From Piliocolobus tephrosceles (Eukaryota; Chordata; Mammalia; Primates; Cercopithecidae), in NCBI RefSeq assembly GCF_002776525.5, contig NC_045441.1, positions 121,340,243 through 121,404,242 on the forward strand: a stretch of DNA of 64,000 bases, written 5' to 3'. Of this stretch, positions 46,060 to 57,780 are shown piece by piece. The position numbers and the translations under genes are program-made. A model generated the notes under the pieces. That model was given only the letters and a program-made list of their open reading frames with translations. It was not told the origin of the DNA and made no database searches. Numbering within the stretch: position 1 is the first letter of the stretch; each line of letters opens with the position of its first letter.

Positions 46060-48196
46060 ACGTGAAATATCCAATGTCAACGTTTAAGACTGTAGTCAGT
46101 CTTAATTTTCTTTTACAAAACTGATTCGAAACTCTATATTATGCTTGTAACCTGTGTTCCAAGAACCTGTGTTCTCACTTAATATACTTTGAGTATATGC
46201 CTGGTCATGATTCTTCATAATATCAGATTTAATGGCTGTGTAGTTTTCTTTCCTGTGCTTATACAATAATTTACTGAATTGATGAATTCCCTGTTTTTAC
46301 ACATGTAAATCACTTCTGAGTTTTTACTATTATAAATAAGGCTGAAATAAGCATTCTTAAAAATAAATAGTTGTGTATTCTGGTTATTTAGAGAAAGTTC
46401 TAGAAGTGTGATGGCCAGGCTAAAGGCCTTGGACCCACATTTCTAAATCTCCTTCCAGAAAGTTTGTCCCAATTTCCCCTTGCACCATGAGTGAAGGAGT
46501 CAGCTACTTCTCACGCCTCTCCTGCACTGGGCATTAACTTTCACTAACCACTCCCTAGTGTTTTAATTTGCATTTCATTGATTACTACTGCCGTTAAACA
46601 TTTATTTTTCGTATGACTTTTGGTTCTTTTTTAATCTCATAAGTTGTACGTTCATGCTCTTTGATCATTTTGCGATCTTTGTCTTTTATTTATAAAAGCT
46701 CTTTATATATAAAGAAAAAGTATTTATTAACTGTAATAGGATGTAACCAGACTCCCAGTTTATCATTCACATTTTTATTTTGCTTGCAATGATTTTTGAT
46801 GCACAAGTTTTAAGGTTTTAAGTACTCAAATCCCCTAATCTTTTTCTTTATAATTTCCTCTGTTGCAGTTATACTTTGCACAAGTTCGCCTTCTTGAAAT
46901 CAAGTAAATTTCCACCTGCATTTTCTTCTAATCCTTTCACAGTTTCATTTTTTAAACGTAACTCTTTAATGCATCTGGAATTTATTTTGGTATATAATGT
47001 GGAATAAGGATCTGCTATTGTACTTTTTCCAGGGAGTTAACCAGCATCAATTATTGAATGATCTTTCCTTGGGTGATTTGAAATATCACCTCTATTACAA
47101 ACTAAATTTGTATGCATCAGCATTCTTTTTCTGGGTCCTCTATCTTACTTTACTGATCTAACTGGTATCACATTATTTTAATCATGTGGCTTCATAATAC
47201 TTTTGATATCTGGGTATGTAAATCCAAAGTCGGATATTTTAAAATTCCTCAAATCACAATATATTAGCAGTGGCCTAGTTTGGTTTCATTCCAGAAAGGT
47301 GTCAGAAAGTTGAAAGAGCCATAGAAAGATCTTTTGGTAACTAACTGATGATGGACCAGAGAGGTGAGTCCTACCAAGACTAGATCCTTAAACCATCTGA
47401 TCTGCTATGAGCATCTTGGGGAGACTTCATGGAAATCAGGAGGAATTGAGGATGGCGGTAGTGATGGTTCAGAATCAGTAAACCTAGGCAAGACCCAGGA
47501 GCAGAAATGGAAACTGTACTCACATACCTAGGGGAGGCCTTGTGAAGAGTCAATAATTTATGCATACAGCACAAGTGACAAGATTTCACTCCAGGAGGTG
47601 CAACAAAGACGGTATGGAATATAGATTCTATAGTGCTGGTAAACATTTTCATAGTTGTGTTTGTTGGGCTGGAAGATGGTGCTTACTTATTTACAAGGCC
47701 ATGCGTGATTCACGAACCTCCTCTACTAGATGGGTTACAGTTCAAGGTCATTTGTTGAATGACCTATTCAGTGGGCCAGCAGACTTTCAAAGAGAAAAAT
47801 AACCTAAGGCACCCACAAGCCTGAGAGCGGGTGTGAATTTCATTGTCAGTTTCCACAGAGAGTAGCACAGGATCAGTGCTGGGGGTGGGGATGTGAGTGG
47901 GAAGTTGGGGACAGCAGAAGGAATTGGACTTACACTTCTCTTGCAGATTTTCATTTTGTTTTGTCTCCCTTCCTTCCATGCAGCCTTATATCCCAGGTAG
48001 GTAACAGTCACCTTTCTCTCCCAGCTAGTTCTCCTTTTCCTCTCTACACTTTCCCCAGTATGGCAGCTAGCTAGCTGAGCAGGCAGGGAGTTGTGGGAGT
48101 CCACCCTCCAACTCTAGAATATTAGGGTGATTCTTCCCCACAAGCTCTGACTTGCACCTAGTTGCTGACCAGAATATCCCTAATACTAAGCTATCT

Positions 48197-48246
48197 TCCC
48201 TCCCCTTCCCTCCCTTCCCTCCCCTTCCCTCCCCCTGTTCCTCCTG
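48197..48246 (+). repeat. Pyrimidine (CCCTTCC)n tract
   Basis: A run of ccttccctcc units ends about 22 bp from the exon at 48269. In the gene sense it is a purine tract just inside the donor side of the intron. Confidence 0.85.
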
Positions 48247-48268
48247 TGCTTTAGGCAACTTCACTTAC

Positions 48269-48420
48269 TGTTCTGCAGGGATGTAACCATCCACCAAAGG
48301 GCTGCACTCCACACCAGCCACCTTGACATGGGAAGCGATGTCGCGAAATTCCAGGCCCAGGTTCTCCCCTCGGATAGTGACCTTGGTGCCCCCTTCCCGG
48401 GGGCCTGTCACTGGGATTAT
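48269..48420 (-). CDS. PLXNA2: PLXNA2 exon: first IPT/TIG repeat after PSI3 (about residues 865-915)
   Basis: This exon is 152 nt, phase 0 to 2, with acceptor tccctctag and donor gtaagt. The product begins IIPVTGPREGGTKVTIRGEN. The GPxxGGTxVTIxGENLG pattern is the hallmark opening strand and loop of an IPT/TIG domain. The exon ends GYIPAE plus two bases of a Gln codon. IPT repeats form the rod-like stalk of the plexin ectodomain. The second half of this domain is in the next exon at 43.8-43.9 kb. A pyrimidine tract (48197-48246 on the plus strand) lies just inside the downstream intron. Confidence 0.95.
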
Positions 48421-50687
48421 CTAGAGGGAGGAAGAGAAGTAATTAGACAGACACCAAGATACTGCCATCACTCACTTGTTGATGAGGCCAGGAGAGGCTG
48501 CTGGCTCTTCTCTCGTCTGCCCCAGAGTTCCTGAGTGGCTCGAAGTCCCCAAGGGCACCCAAGGCCTGTGGTAATCAATGCATAGTAGCTTCTAGGAAAA
48601 CAGTCCGTGTTTGTGTGTGTCCCTAGGAGCAATATCCAAAGCCTATGGTACATCTTCCCATTTCATAGAAGAAGAAAGGAGGGGATGGAATGCGACCAGC
48701 AATGCTACTGGGTGATTCATAGAAAACTGGGATTCATGCCTTCTAGCATTTGCTTGTGTTGGTTCTACTCTCAAGGAAAATAAAAACCCCTGCTATCCAC
48801 CCAGAGCCCTCTACGTGTATGTGACCCTACCCACCTCTCAAGATGCTTCTCAAATGACACTGCCCCACAACCCTGTGTTCCTCCTCTTTCCACTTAAATT
48901 CCAAGATACCTTCTTTGTGACACTTACATGGCAACAATTCTTTGTGCCTGTCCCTCATCCTTCCCACTCCCAGCGCCCTCCTCCTCCGATCCTGAGTCTC
49001 TAGGCGCAGGTCTGTCTCACCCCTCCTTGTGGGATTTTCAGTAACATTACAATCTTCATGTCTTGCATCGTCACTGTAATAAAACCTACAACTGTCCAAA
49101 CATCTTTCCGGAATTATTATCAGCATTTGTCACAACTCCTTTGCCTTTGTTGTTTGGCCTGGTACCACATGGATTTAGGTTTAATTTAAATTTTATCCTC
49201 GTACACAGGTCAAAGTGTACTGGCTTTGTCTCCTAAATCCATGTCAAAAACCCATGATTAAAATGTGAGGACTCAACATCCAAGTGCCTGCTTTGAGGTG
49301 GGGGCTGTACAGTTAACACAATCTCATCCTGGCGTTTCATGGGCCAGAGAAGGGCGTGCTTCCATTCCTGGCGCCTATGAGCACCAGCACCTGGACCTTG
49401 GCCAATGTCAGCAGGATTAGAATGGAAGGAGCCCAGAGATTCTCTCTCTATTCCTTTCCAGCATATCCGACTCTCCTCAACCCTGCAGGGCCAGAAGTGG
49501 GAATTCCAACCTGGGGTGAGGGTGAAAGGAGGGGGAAGCAGAAGAAACTAGGCTGTGCTGCCCTCCCCACCAAGTGGCAACTTCTCCAGGTGAGACTGCT
49601 TACCTGCCACAGTCAAGCTATCTCCCACCGCCTACACAGCCCCGTGAAGGTGGGTGTGATTGTAAGTGAGCGCATGCAGGGTGTGAGCCTGTGTATAAGT
49701 GTATTCTCATTGCAGTGGAAAAACAGCTTCCCTGGAGACATAGGCCCATTTCTATGAGAGGGACGTGGACAGACATGGGGAAGGTTGGAGGGAGAGTCTG
49801 TGTTCTTCCCAAGTGTCTGCCTGGCCAGTCCCCAAAATGCCACTGGCACCTGGCAGTGGTGTCCCCATGATATTCTAGCCCTAGCTTGTCATACTGAAAA
49901 AGGAATTTTATCTCTGGCCCACTTCTTAGTTCCCCAGGTTCCCCTAGGGCCAATACCAGTATGGAGGCAGTAAATAGCCTCTGTCACAGGGAGATTTGTT
50001 TAATTTGCCATCTCCTCCCTGGGATTTTCTTGGACCCAGGCCAAGAAGAAAGCAAGTTCCACCGATAGCACCAGACACACTACACAGCAGCCCCCCGGGT
50101 TGGTTTCTTGTTGAGGGCTCTGGGAGGAGCCATTCCACAGAGGAGGCATGAGGGTGAGGGGTGGGGACTGGGAAGGGAGGACATGGGCCCCAGTGTGGGG
50201 TAGTGGGGAGAGGAGAGGTCCAGCTGTCCTCCTATCCCAGATCTTTCTGTAGGTTAATTCTGCAAATATTTCTTCCAAGTCTGAGAATCACTGTTTAGAT
50301 TCCTACCATGCAAGAGACTGAAGTGGGGACTGAGAGAAACTTTCAGAGCCTGTACAGCCAGGAAGGTGGAGGATAAAGGATCTGAAGCATGGGGCACATT
50401 TTGAGGGCCACCCCAAGGGGCTGCTTTGCTGGGTGAGGCTGTTCATCCACAAAACCCAATAATCTTGCTTTCACACATCCCTGGTGCACATGCACAATTT
50501 GTGAGTGGGGGTGTGAGGTCTCACCATTGTGGTGGAAGAGAACAATAACCTAGGAGAACATTACTCAGGAGACCTAGGATTCAGGACCATGTTACTGACA
50601 CTTTGGTTAGAGTATATGTGCCTCTCTGAGCATTAGCCTCTGTCTAGAAGAGAATAATAACCTGATGATAACCCTGGCCTTGGGAGA

Positions 50688-51010
50688 CATTATGGGTTTG
50701 AACTGTGATTCCACCAAAGTCACAGGGAGAAGTCCTAGCCCCAGTGTCTCAGAATGTGTCCTTATTTGAAGACAGGGTCTTTACAGAGGCAATTAAATTT
50801 GAAGGAGACCATTAGGATGGGCTTTGGTACAATATGATCTAATGAAAAAGGGAAATTTGGCCGCAGAGAAACGCACAGAGAGATGATAGGAAGCCACACA
50901 GGGAGAAGATGGTTATCTCCAAGCCAAGGAGAGAGATGGGGAACAGATGCTTCCCTCACAGTCCTCAAGAGGAACTGACCCTGCTAAAACTGTCTACCTC
51001 CTGAACTACA
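50688..51010 (+). repeat. MaLR/LTR-like ancient repeat
   Basis: Text order 'attatgggtttgaactgtga', 'ccagtgtctcagaatgtgtc', 'cttatttgaagacagggtct', 'gggaaatttggccgcagaga', 'aggaactgaccctgctaaaa' fits a known dispersed family that I take for a MaLR LTR. Class is uncertain. Confidence 0.45.
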
Positions 51011-51387
51011 AGATGATCCATTTCTGTCATGCAAGCTGCCTATTCTGCAGTACCTTGTGACGGCAGCTCTGGGACTCCAATAGAACAGGTGGTTGTTTGG
51101 ACTGACAAGGTATGGGGTATAAAGGTGCGATGCAACTATTAGCCATCACACATATATATGGCCTTTATTTTTGCCTGCCACTGTTAAGTGATCATATACT
51201 GTGTGTATTTGTGAAACTGTGCACAAAGCCTGGTACCAGTTCGTCCTCACTGTTCACTGAGGCAGAGACTTGAGTCTTTATCTTGTCTCCTTCCCCCTCT
51301 TCCAGCTGCTTCATAATCCTGACCAGCATCCACAATGGTAAAGAGGTAGTGAGCACCTACTATGTGCTCAGCCCTGAGCTGGAGGCA

Positions 51388-51421
51388 CAGATGCTATGGT
51401 GCCACAGATGCCATGGTGCCA
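51388..51421 (+). repeat. 17-bp tandem doublet
   Basis: cagatgctatggtgcca is followed directly by cagatgccatggtgcca. Confidence 0.9.
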
Positions 51422-52363
51422 CGGGGGAGGAGCATGTGGAGAGAGAGATGCAACCCATTTTTTTATTTTAAGAGGGAGCAAGGGACTCCGGCCATGCTGG
51501 AAGAGTAGAGGAGTTAGAGGAGAAGAGACAGGACTACTTAAATTAACTCCAGGGGCAGTGATTTCCTTGGCTTAGACATCCCTGGGAAGGATTTTATCAA
51601 TGATGATGAGTGAGGAGGAGCCTGGTGAGATCCCCATGCGCTGGGCCCGGAGTGAGGTACCTTGCCTGCAGGTGCGCATGAAATTCTTCCAACTCCCGTG
51701 TAAGTGGGATGCTGAGGCCCACCACACATGTGAGGAAGGTGAGGTGTAGAGATAGTAGCCACACCTAGGTACCCAGCAAACAGCTGGTGGAGCCTGGATT
51801 CAAACCCTGTTCTCTGGGACCCAGTGTCTGCATGTTTAGCTCTTCTCTGTGTTCCTCCCTGGGTCTTCGCTCCATGGCCTGTGTCCCATTGGTCCGCCTA
51901 AACTGTGCTCCATCTTACAGCTCAGGGCTTGTTTTGGTGGAGTTCGAAGGCCTCTCTGTTGTGACCTTCTTCACCTCCCCAGAGCTGGGCTGTGCCCCAA
52001 CGCCCATGCAACCGCCAATCATGGGCTGACACTTGGTGAGGGTGCCACCAGTGGAACTTCAGGCCTTGCCACCGAGGCTTTTACAGACAAAGGAAGGGAC
52101 TGGCAAGGACTGAGTCCTTCCTGACCCAGCTCCTTGGAGATTCCAATAGGACAATCGAGCCCCAACAAGAGTCTCTGATCTAAGCCTAAGCTTCCAGGGA
52201 AGCCATGAAGGAAAACTAGGGCACCACCCAGCCAGGAGGAGCAACCAAGTCCACCCGGTGACCACTGGGTGACTGACACCACGGCTGGGCAGAGTTTCCG
52301 CAGGGTGTGGCGCAGCAGCCTGGAGCCTGTCCATTTGGAGCAGGAGGCCCGACCCCGGCTTAC

Positions 52364-52554
52364 CTCTGTGATGCGGGGGTTCGTGCACTTGCTGTTGGCA
52401 CCAGACAGCTCCAGCCACCGGCTCTCCTGGGCAGGGCAGTGCTGGCGCAGGGTACACTGGCCTGGACTCTGGCACCAGCCACATGCGAAGTCTGGGTCAG
52501 CCTTGAGGCACAGCCCGCAGCTCTCTCGCATGGCTCCACACTTATAGAGGTGAA
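52364..52554 (-). CDS. PLXNA2: PLXNA2 exon: PSI3 cysteine-rich domain (about residues 801-864)
   Basis: This exon is 191 nt, phase 1 to 0, with acceptor ctctgcag and donor gtaagc. It encodes the third PSI (plexin-semaphorin-integrin) knot. The cysteine pattern is clear in CGAMRESCGLC, then ACGWC, then QCTLRQHC, and a final KC before TNPRITE. PSI domains are small disulphide knots that act as wedges between sema and IPT domains. The frame also stays open through both flanking introns for about 200 codons, but only the central part resembles protein. Compared with my memory of human PLXNA2, three positions look different (CQSPG, QESRW, GANSK). That fits a non-human primate but needs an alignment. 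Confidence 0.95.
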
Positions 52555-53033
52555 CTGCAGAGGGGAAGGGCAAGGGCAAGGGGTGCTTGGGAACGGCAGT
52601 GGGGACAGGAGGGGCCCAGAGAGGGACAAAGAGTGCAGTCCCAGCCTGGGGCAATGGGGCACAAAGGCAGCTTTGCCCCCTTAGCCGTTCTGATGCAAAA
52701 AAAGAACCAGAGAGAAAGTCCAGACCAGAGCAGAGGGACTGAAATGGGAAGCTCTGGGAACTCTGTTCACTCAGCAGCCCTTCCCAGGAAGTCCTCTACA
52801 TGCCACCTCCTCCCAGAAGCCACCAGCCCAGGTCAAGCTGTACAGAGCCCATGCTCAAGAAGTAACGGAGAAGCACAGATGGTGGAGAGGCTGTGAGGGA
52901 GGGACTCAGAGGGAGAGGGACAGCCACCAGGAGGCGGGGACAGAATGACACCTGAGAGAATGCAGGGCAGCTCCTTCCCTCTCTACCCCATCCCTTCCCC
53001 TCCCTCCCCTGCCAGGCTCCAGCCCTTCCACAC
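52555..53033 (-). other. PLXNA2: PLXNA2 intron, 0.48 kb
   Basis: Short unique intron just before the PSI3 exon. No repeat recognised. Confidence 0.8.
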
Positions 53034-53130
53034 CTTTATTCTGAGCTGGGTTGTCAATGTTGAAATGCCCATTCCACACGACTGTCAACTCCACGGGCAG
53101 GTTGTTGATCTCCATCCCTTCATAAGAATA
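53034..53130 (-). CDS. PLXNA2: PLXNA2 exon: end of IPT-like module (about residues 769-801)
   Basis: This exon is 97 nt, phase 0 to 1. The acceptor is gctgcag and the donor is gtgtgg, which fits the consensus only weakly beyond GT. The product is 32 residues starting YSYEGMEINNLPVEL and ending with IDNPAQNK. The VVWNGHFNIDNP segment is a conserved plexin strand pair just before PSI3. The last base begins a valine codon that is completed in the next exon. Upstream lies a 7.5-kb intron, while the intron to the PSI3 exon is only 479 bp. Confidence 0.92.
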
Positions 53131-54250
53131 CTGCAGCCAGGTCGGGGAGGAGGAAAGAAAGTGGGGTCACAGAGAGTTCTAGAGAGGGCCCAAAGGATCA
53201 GCCTAGGGCTGTTAAGAGCTCACGAGCTAAGGACTTGCCAAAACTGTGCCTGTGTCTACCTGTGTGCACACAAGTATGCGCAGGCACATGTGGGTACAGG
53301 TGGGGAAGTGTATATTAGAGGGAGTGGAAGATAACACAGGGGTGGGCCAGGCCTCCAAGCATGCCCCTGTGGATGCCAGCTCAAGGAGCAGATGGGAGCA
53401 CGCCACTAGCTCATCTCCTGTGGGTCTCAGGCAAGAGGCCTGTTCCCACCCCCTGGGCTTTCCTGAGAGGTAAAACTGAGGGAAGAGTCTACTTCCTCCC
53501 AGGCTGCCCAGGGAAACCCTGGTCCCTAGGCCCTCCCAAGTCTGCAGTTAGGTTGGGGAACTCTAATTTCCAGGAAATGTCCAGGATAGGTGGATGCTTT
53601 TCCAAAGACCTGGGGAGGGGTGATCACTTCCCAGGCAAGATGGTGGTTACAGAGACTAAGAAATGAGGGGACTACACCCTAGGGGGATGAGAGGCAGAGG
53701 TTAAGAGAAAAGAGGACTAGATGGGAGCTTGTTGGTGAGGGGGGAAATCCTGAGGATTCTGGAGGGCAAATATGGGAATCTGGGCCTGGATGCTACAGGT
53801 AGTCACTAGCTCAAAGCCAGGCTCACGCCCAGATTCCTGTTGTGTTCCTGTCCTTGGAGGGCCCCTCAGGGTCCTGCTCCCCTGCCTGGCTAAGAGATAG
53901 GAGGTGAAGGGTGGAGAGAAGAGGGAAGTGCTGGCTTGAAGATGCTGGTGGAGGGGGCGGTCCCCAGGCATGATGGTCCCTAGTCTGCCTTCCCATAGCA
54001 GACCCATCTCAGTCCCCAGAGAAAGAGGGTTAGCAGAGGAACCTAGAGCCCACCCTGGGCAGCAATTTCCAACCCCTACCTGGTGATTTTCTCATTATTC
54101 CACCCGACTCTGCTCGCCACATGGGGTGGGATGGAGGAATGGAACTGAGACAGATTTTCTGCATAGGAGGGGCTGAGGCCTGGCAATTTGTTGAAAGAGG
54201 TTAGTCCAGAGGACCAGGTTTGAAGTTATGTTTGCAGAACTCATGGGCTC

Positions 54251-54279
54251 TTTTAATTCAAATTTAATTTGAATTAAAA
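54251..54279. repeat. Perfect 13-bp AT palindrome with 3-nt loop
   Basis: The arm ttttaattcaaat (54251-54263), spacer tta, and arm atttgaattaaaa (54267-54279) are perfect inverted copies. The sequence can extrude as a cruciform. Confidence 0.97.
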
Positions 54280-54944
54280 ATTTGGAGGGCTTCGCTAGGG
54301 TGATGTTGATGGATATCACGGGAGGCTGCTGAGGCTTCCTCCTCCACGTTGGCCATGGCACCTTCATGGAGAGGGAGGGTGGCCACAGGACATGGGAAAA
54401 CACATCTGAGAAGAATCTCAGAGGGCTACTGTCCACACCTCTGCCTCTGGGCAGGGACAGGTCTGCACCCTGTTTGTAGGAGCTTCTAAAGGAGACGTTA
54501 TAATCCTCAGTGCAGGAAATCGCCCTAAATTCCTGAGTTACGGAATGTGCTCCCATGAAAACAAACTGTGACTTGACGTTGCCCTCATACAGCAACCGCA
54601 GGAGGACGTGCCTCCAGTCACTTCTGGCCCTGCCCTAGTGTCCAGAGTTCTAACTCCCTCCCTGGTGACGTGTGCCGTGGCCAGAGGGCCACATTCGTTG
54701 TTTGTCCCACAATGGATGCACTGCATCCCCCTCGTTGAATCTGTCTTGTGAACAATGGCTCTGGGGCCAGGGCCAGGGTCCAAGCTCACAGAGTAAAGCA
54801 AAGGTTCCTAGCCCTGCAAAAACCACAGTGGAGACTTTGATCATCATAGAACTCAATCATCAACTCCCCAGAGGTTGTCTCTGCAGCTGGGTCAGGCTGG
54901 GTGGTCCTAAGTTTCCTGAAAACCTCTTCTACTTTAGACTGGTG

Positions 54945-55110
54945 GTTCTTAGTGTGGTCTATAGATTCCTTCATCAGAACCACCTGGGGGCCTACTAAAA
55001 TGCAGATTCTAGGGCCCATCCCAGATCTGCCAGACTGGAATCTCTGGAGATGGGGAGCATTTTGAGAACTACCCTGTGATTCTGGTGCTGATTAAAAAGT
55101 TAGAGAATCT
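54945..55110 (+). mobile_element. MER5-like hAT fragment
   Basis: 'ctggtggttcttagtgtggt', 'tcagaaccacctgggggcct' and 'aaaatgcagattctagggcc' match the MER5 family layout. Confidence 0.6.
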
Positions 55111-55203
55111 CTGCAGTCTGTTAGAAGTAGGGAGGTAGATGGACTGCGCCTGTGGAGGGAGAAGGGTATAAGAGGGGGATGATCTCCCTCCCTTCCTCCC
55201 TCC

Positions 55204-55206
<3 letters not shown>

Positions 55207-55250
<44 letters not shown>

Positions 55251-55260
55251 TGTGTGTGGG

Positions 55261-55293
<33 letters not shown>

Positions 55294-55294
55294 A
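55207..55294 (+). repeat. Compound (TG)n-(GA)n microsatellite
   Basis: An uninterrupted run of about 20 TG (55207-55246), then interrupted TG, then about 13 GA (55268-55293). The long pure TG run suggests length polymorphism. Confidence 0.97.
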
Positions 55295-55814
55295 ACTTTC
55301 AGGCTTCCAATTCCCTCCTCCAGCCACATTCAATTCCTTCCCATCCTTCCCATCTCTCTCCTTGAAGGTCCCAGTGGGGAAAGGTGATCCCCACAGGCTT
55401 CAAACTGCTGTCTGGACGACTCTGGGCAGGGCTGGCTGTTCCACCCCAAGCTGAGCACCATTTGATCACCTGGAGGCAGTGCTGGGGCGGGCAGAGCTCT
55501 GACCTTTAGGAGGGATACTGGCAGTGGCTATGTCAGAATGGGAGCCTGGCTTCTGCTTTCAGGCCTGGGTCTGGCCAGGACACAAAGTGGAAGCAGCAGG
55601 TGGTGACCAGGAGTGTGTTAGCCAAAGATGAATAAATCCTCAAGCCCCCTCTCAGGAAGGACCTGACATCCCACAGAGAGGAAGGCAAAGAATCCTACAT
55701 ACGTATGCATGTGAGCATCTGTGTACACAAATGTGTTTATGTGCATGCTGACTTGAGAAGAGGTTAGCACACATCTCCATGTTGTCTGTGTCCATAAATG
55801 CACATGCACATAGA

Positions 55815-56000
55815 AGTGGTTCTGCCAGTGACCAGCTGTGTGAAGTGAGCAGATAATCCACGTCTTAGTTTCCCCATTGGTAAAGTGGGAATTCAAAGCA
55901 GTTCACATCTCCTTGGATTGGGGTAAGGATTCAAGATCACGCACAGCATGCTCTGAGCATAGTATCTGTCACATAGTCTAAGCACTCAAATGTGATTTTG
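55815..56000 (+). repeat. MIR SINE
   Basis: Sense MIR: 'ctgccagtgaccagctgtgt', 'tagtttccccattggtaaag', 'ctctgagcatagtatctgtc'. Confidence 0.6.
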
Positions 56001-57589
56001 TATTTTAGTCTATGTGCATACAGTTGGGGATGCTATGCAAAACTATATTCGTGTTGCTTATGTTTATGTTTGTGCAGAAAAATAATAGCAGCCATGCACT
56101 GAGTGTTTCTGTGCCAGACCCTTAATATGTATGGGATGTACGCATATGAGAATGCTTATGTGCTTATGTGTTCTGGTATGTGTGTGTGTGTGCATGTGTG
56201 CAAGCATGAATTTTCTCTTTGAAGAAATTGAAAATAAAAAAGACATTAGGATCACATGTGCTGGGCATTTCTTTCCCCCAATCCTGGGATCACAACTATG
56301 AAATATTAGAGAAATCATTAACCCCACGTGCTCCCCCCAAGTCCCCCTCTGTTTCTAGGGAAGTTTCCCCTGTTCCTGGAGGCTCTCTCTCCTGTGGATG
56401 ACCTGCAATGTGCCTGGGGCAGGGTAGGGGAAAGGGGTGGGCATGGCAGACGGAGCCTCTCTGCCTCTGCAGACAGCTGGGAGCCTGGACCGCAGGCTCC
56501 CATCCCCCCAGGATCCCCCCATCTCCACTCCACTTAGCATTTATATAGCTCTCTGTAATCAGCAGGCAGTTAATCTGCACAAAGCTCAGAGCCCGGGGAG
56601 GACAGGCTCCAGGCTCCTGGAGGCTGGGAGGTTAAGTGTCTCAATCAAGGTCTGGCACACCATGCCGGGCTAATGGATGACTTTCCCCATTACCCTGGGA
56701 AAGTGTGAACCTCAGCTTCTACTTCTAAAGCAAAAATGAGACCTCGATATAACTGAGACATTCTTTCCTCCAGCCAGTCCCTTGTCCCGAGATCTGAGAT
56801 ATTTTGCCGGAAAGTTCTATCATTTGGGCAAAAAAATCTCAACAACCTAATGCTAGGGGACACAAGAAGCTGGTATGTACCCTGTGTCCATCTCTAGTCC
56901 AGAGGACTCTGCTGACCCCTTTTCAGCTGTGTCCCAGTAAAGTAGAAAGGGGGCAAGTTCTCTTCCTGTTGCTCCCCTATCCCTGTTTTGCACATGGTAA
57001 ATGAAGGTGCCAAGAGAAAACCAGAGGCCCGCATGAGTCCGCGGAAGCTGGGCCTGGCGCCGGCCCTCACGACCAGCACTTCAGCCAGCCAGATGCCCTT
57101 TGCAGCCCACTCACTGGCGTGATTGGCAGCCTCTGAGAGCTGGTGGCCATGCACTATTATTAGCAGCACTTGACATTTTCCTAGAGCCTTGGTCTAAAGT
57201 AGGCCACGAATACCTACAGTTGCTTCCCCTCAACTGCTACCTGTGAGTCCGCTCTGTCCTCCTCCCACCAGCCCCTGGGGGCTGCAGCCATTGGCTCAAG
57301 GCCTGTCCCCGCATAATGGGGTTGGAAGTGGCTCCACCACCCCAGCCCAGTGTCACTCCCACACTGAATTTTCTTCTTTTTTCTCTGCTCTCCTCTGAGA
57401 CTAATTTATCACCCACCTCCTTCTGCCATCACAAACTCATGGATTTCTTTGTTAGATCCCTTGTCCAATGCTGTTTTGATTGTTCATGGATTTAGGAAAT
57501 GAAATAATTTCTTCTTCCACACAATCCTCTTTGAGGCTGATCAGACCATACTCCCAGGAATAACACCAAAGCTGGGGTAGAAAGTGCCC

Positions 57590-57780
57590 TTTGCTGCTGT
57601 TCTTTGCTCAACCTGTGATTAGGGGTTATGTTATAAAACTGGATTCAAGTTCTCAATTTGTGCCTTACTTGCTATGTGATCTGGAGATGGTCACTTGCCC
57701 TCTCTGGGCCTTGGAGACCTCATCCATAACAGGATTAAGTAGATACTCTCTCAGGTCTATTCTTGCCTGAAGGCACCCTG
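57590..57780 (+). repeat. MIR SINE
   Basis: Sense MIR: 'gattcaagttctcaatttgt', 'cttgctatgtgatctggaga', 'cctctctgggccttggagac'. Confidence 0.55.

Larger units (their letters stand above)
44490..47260 (-). mobile_element. Old L1 (L1M/HAL1-like), antisense, fragmented
   Basis: AT-rich sequence with antisense L1 phrases: 'ttgatgaacgtttagttgtc', 'ggaaactgttgggtcagttt', 'ttaatttgcatttcattgat', 'gcatctggaatttattttgg', 'aatcatgtggcttcataata'. No long ORF survives. It is interrupted by simple repeats (about 44640-44940) and a MIR copy. Confidence 0.7.
43940..48268 (-). other. PLXNA2: PLXNA2 intron, 4.3 kb
   Basis: Most of it (about 44490-47260) is AT-rich antisense old L1 sequence, broken by an AT/CA simple repeat and a MIR copy (45861-46059). 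A MIR-like piece lies at 44270-44345. The stretch 47270-48190 is unique; a pyrimidine tract follows near the downstream exon boundary. Confidence 0.75.
48421..52363 (-). other. PLXNA2: PLXNA2 intron, 3.9 kb
   Basis: It contains a MIR-like piece (50570-50690), an LTR-like ancient repeat (50688-51010) and a 17-bp doublet (51388-51421). The stretches 48430-50560 and 51480-52360 are unique intron with nothing recognised. Confidence 0.75.
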
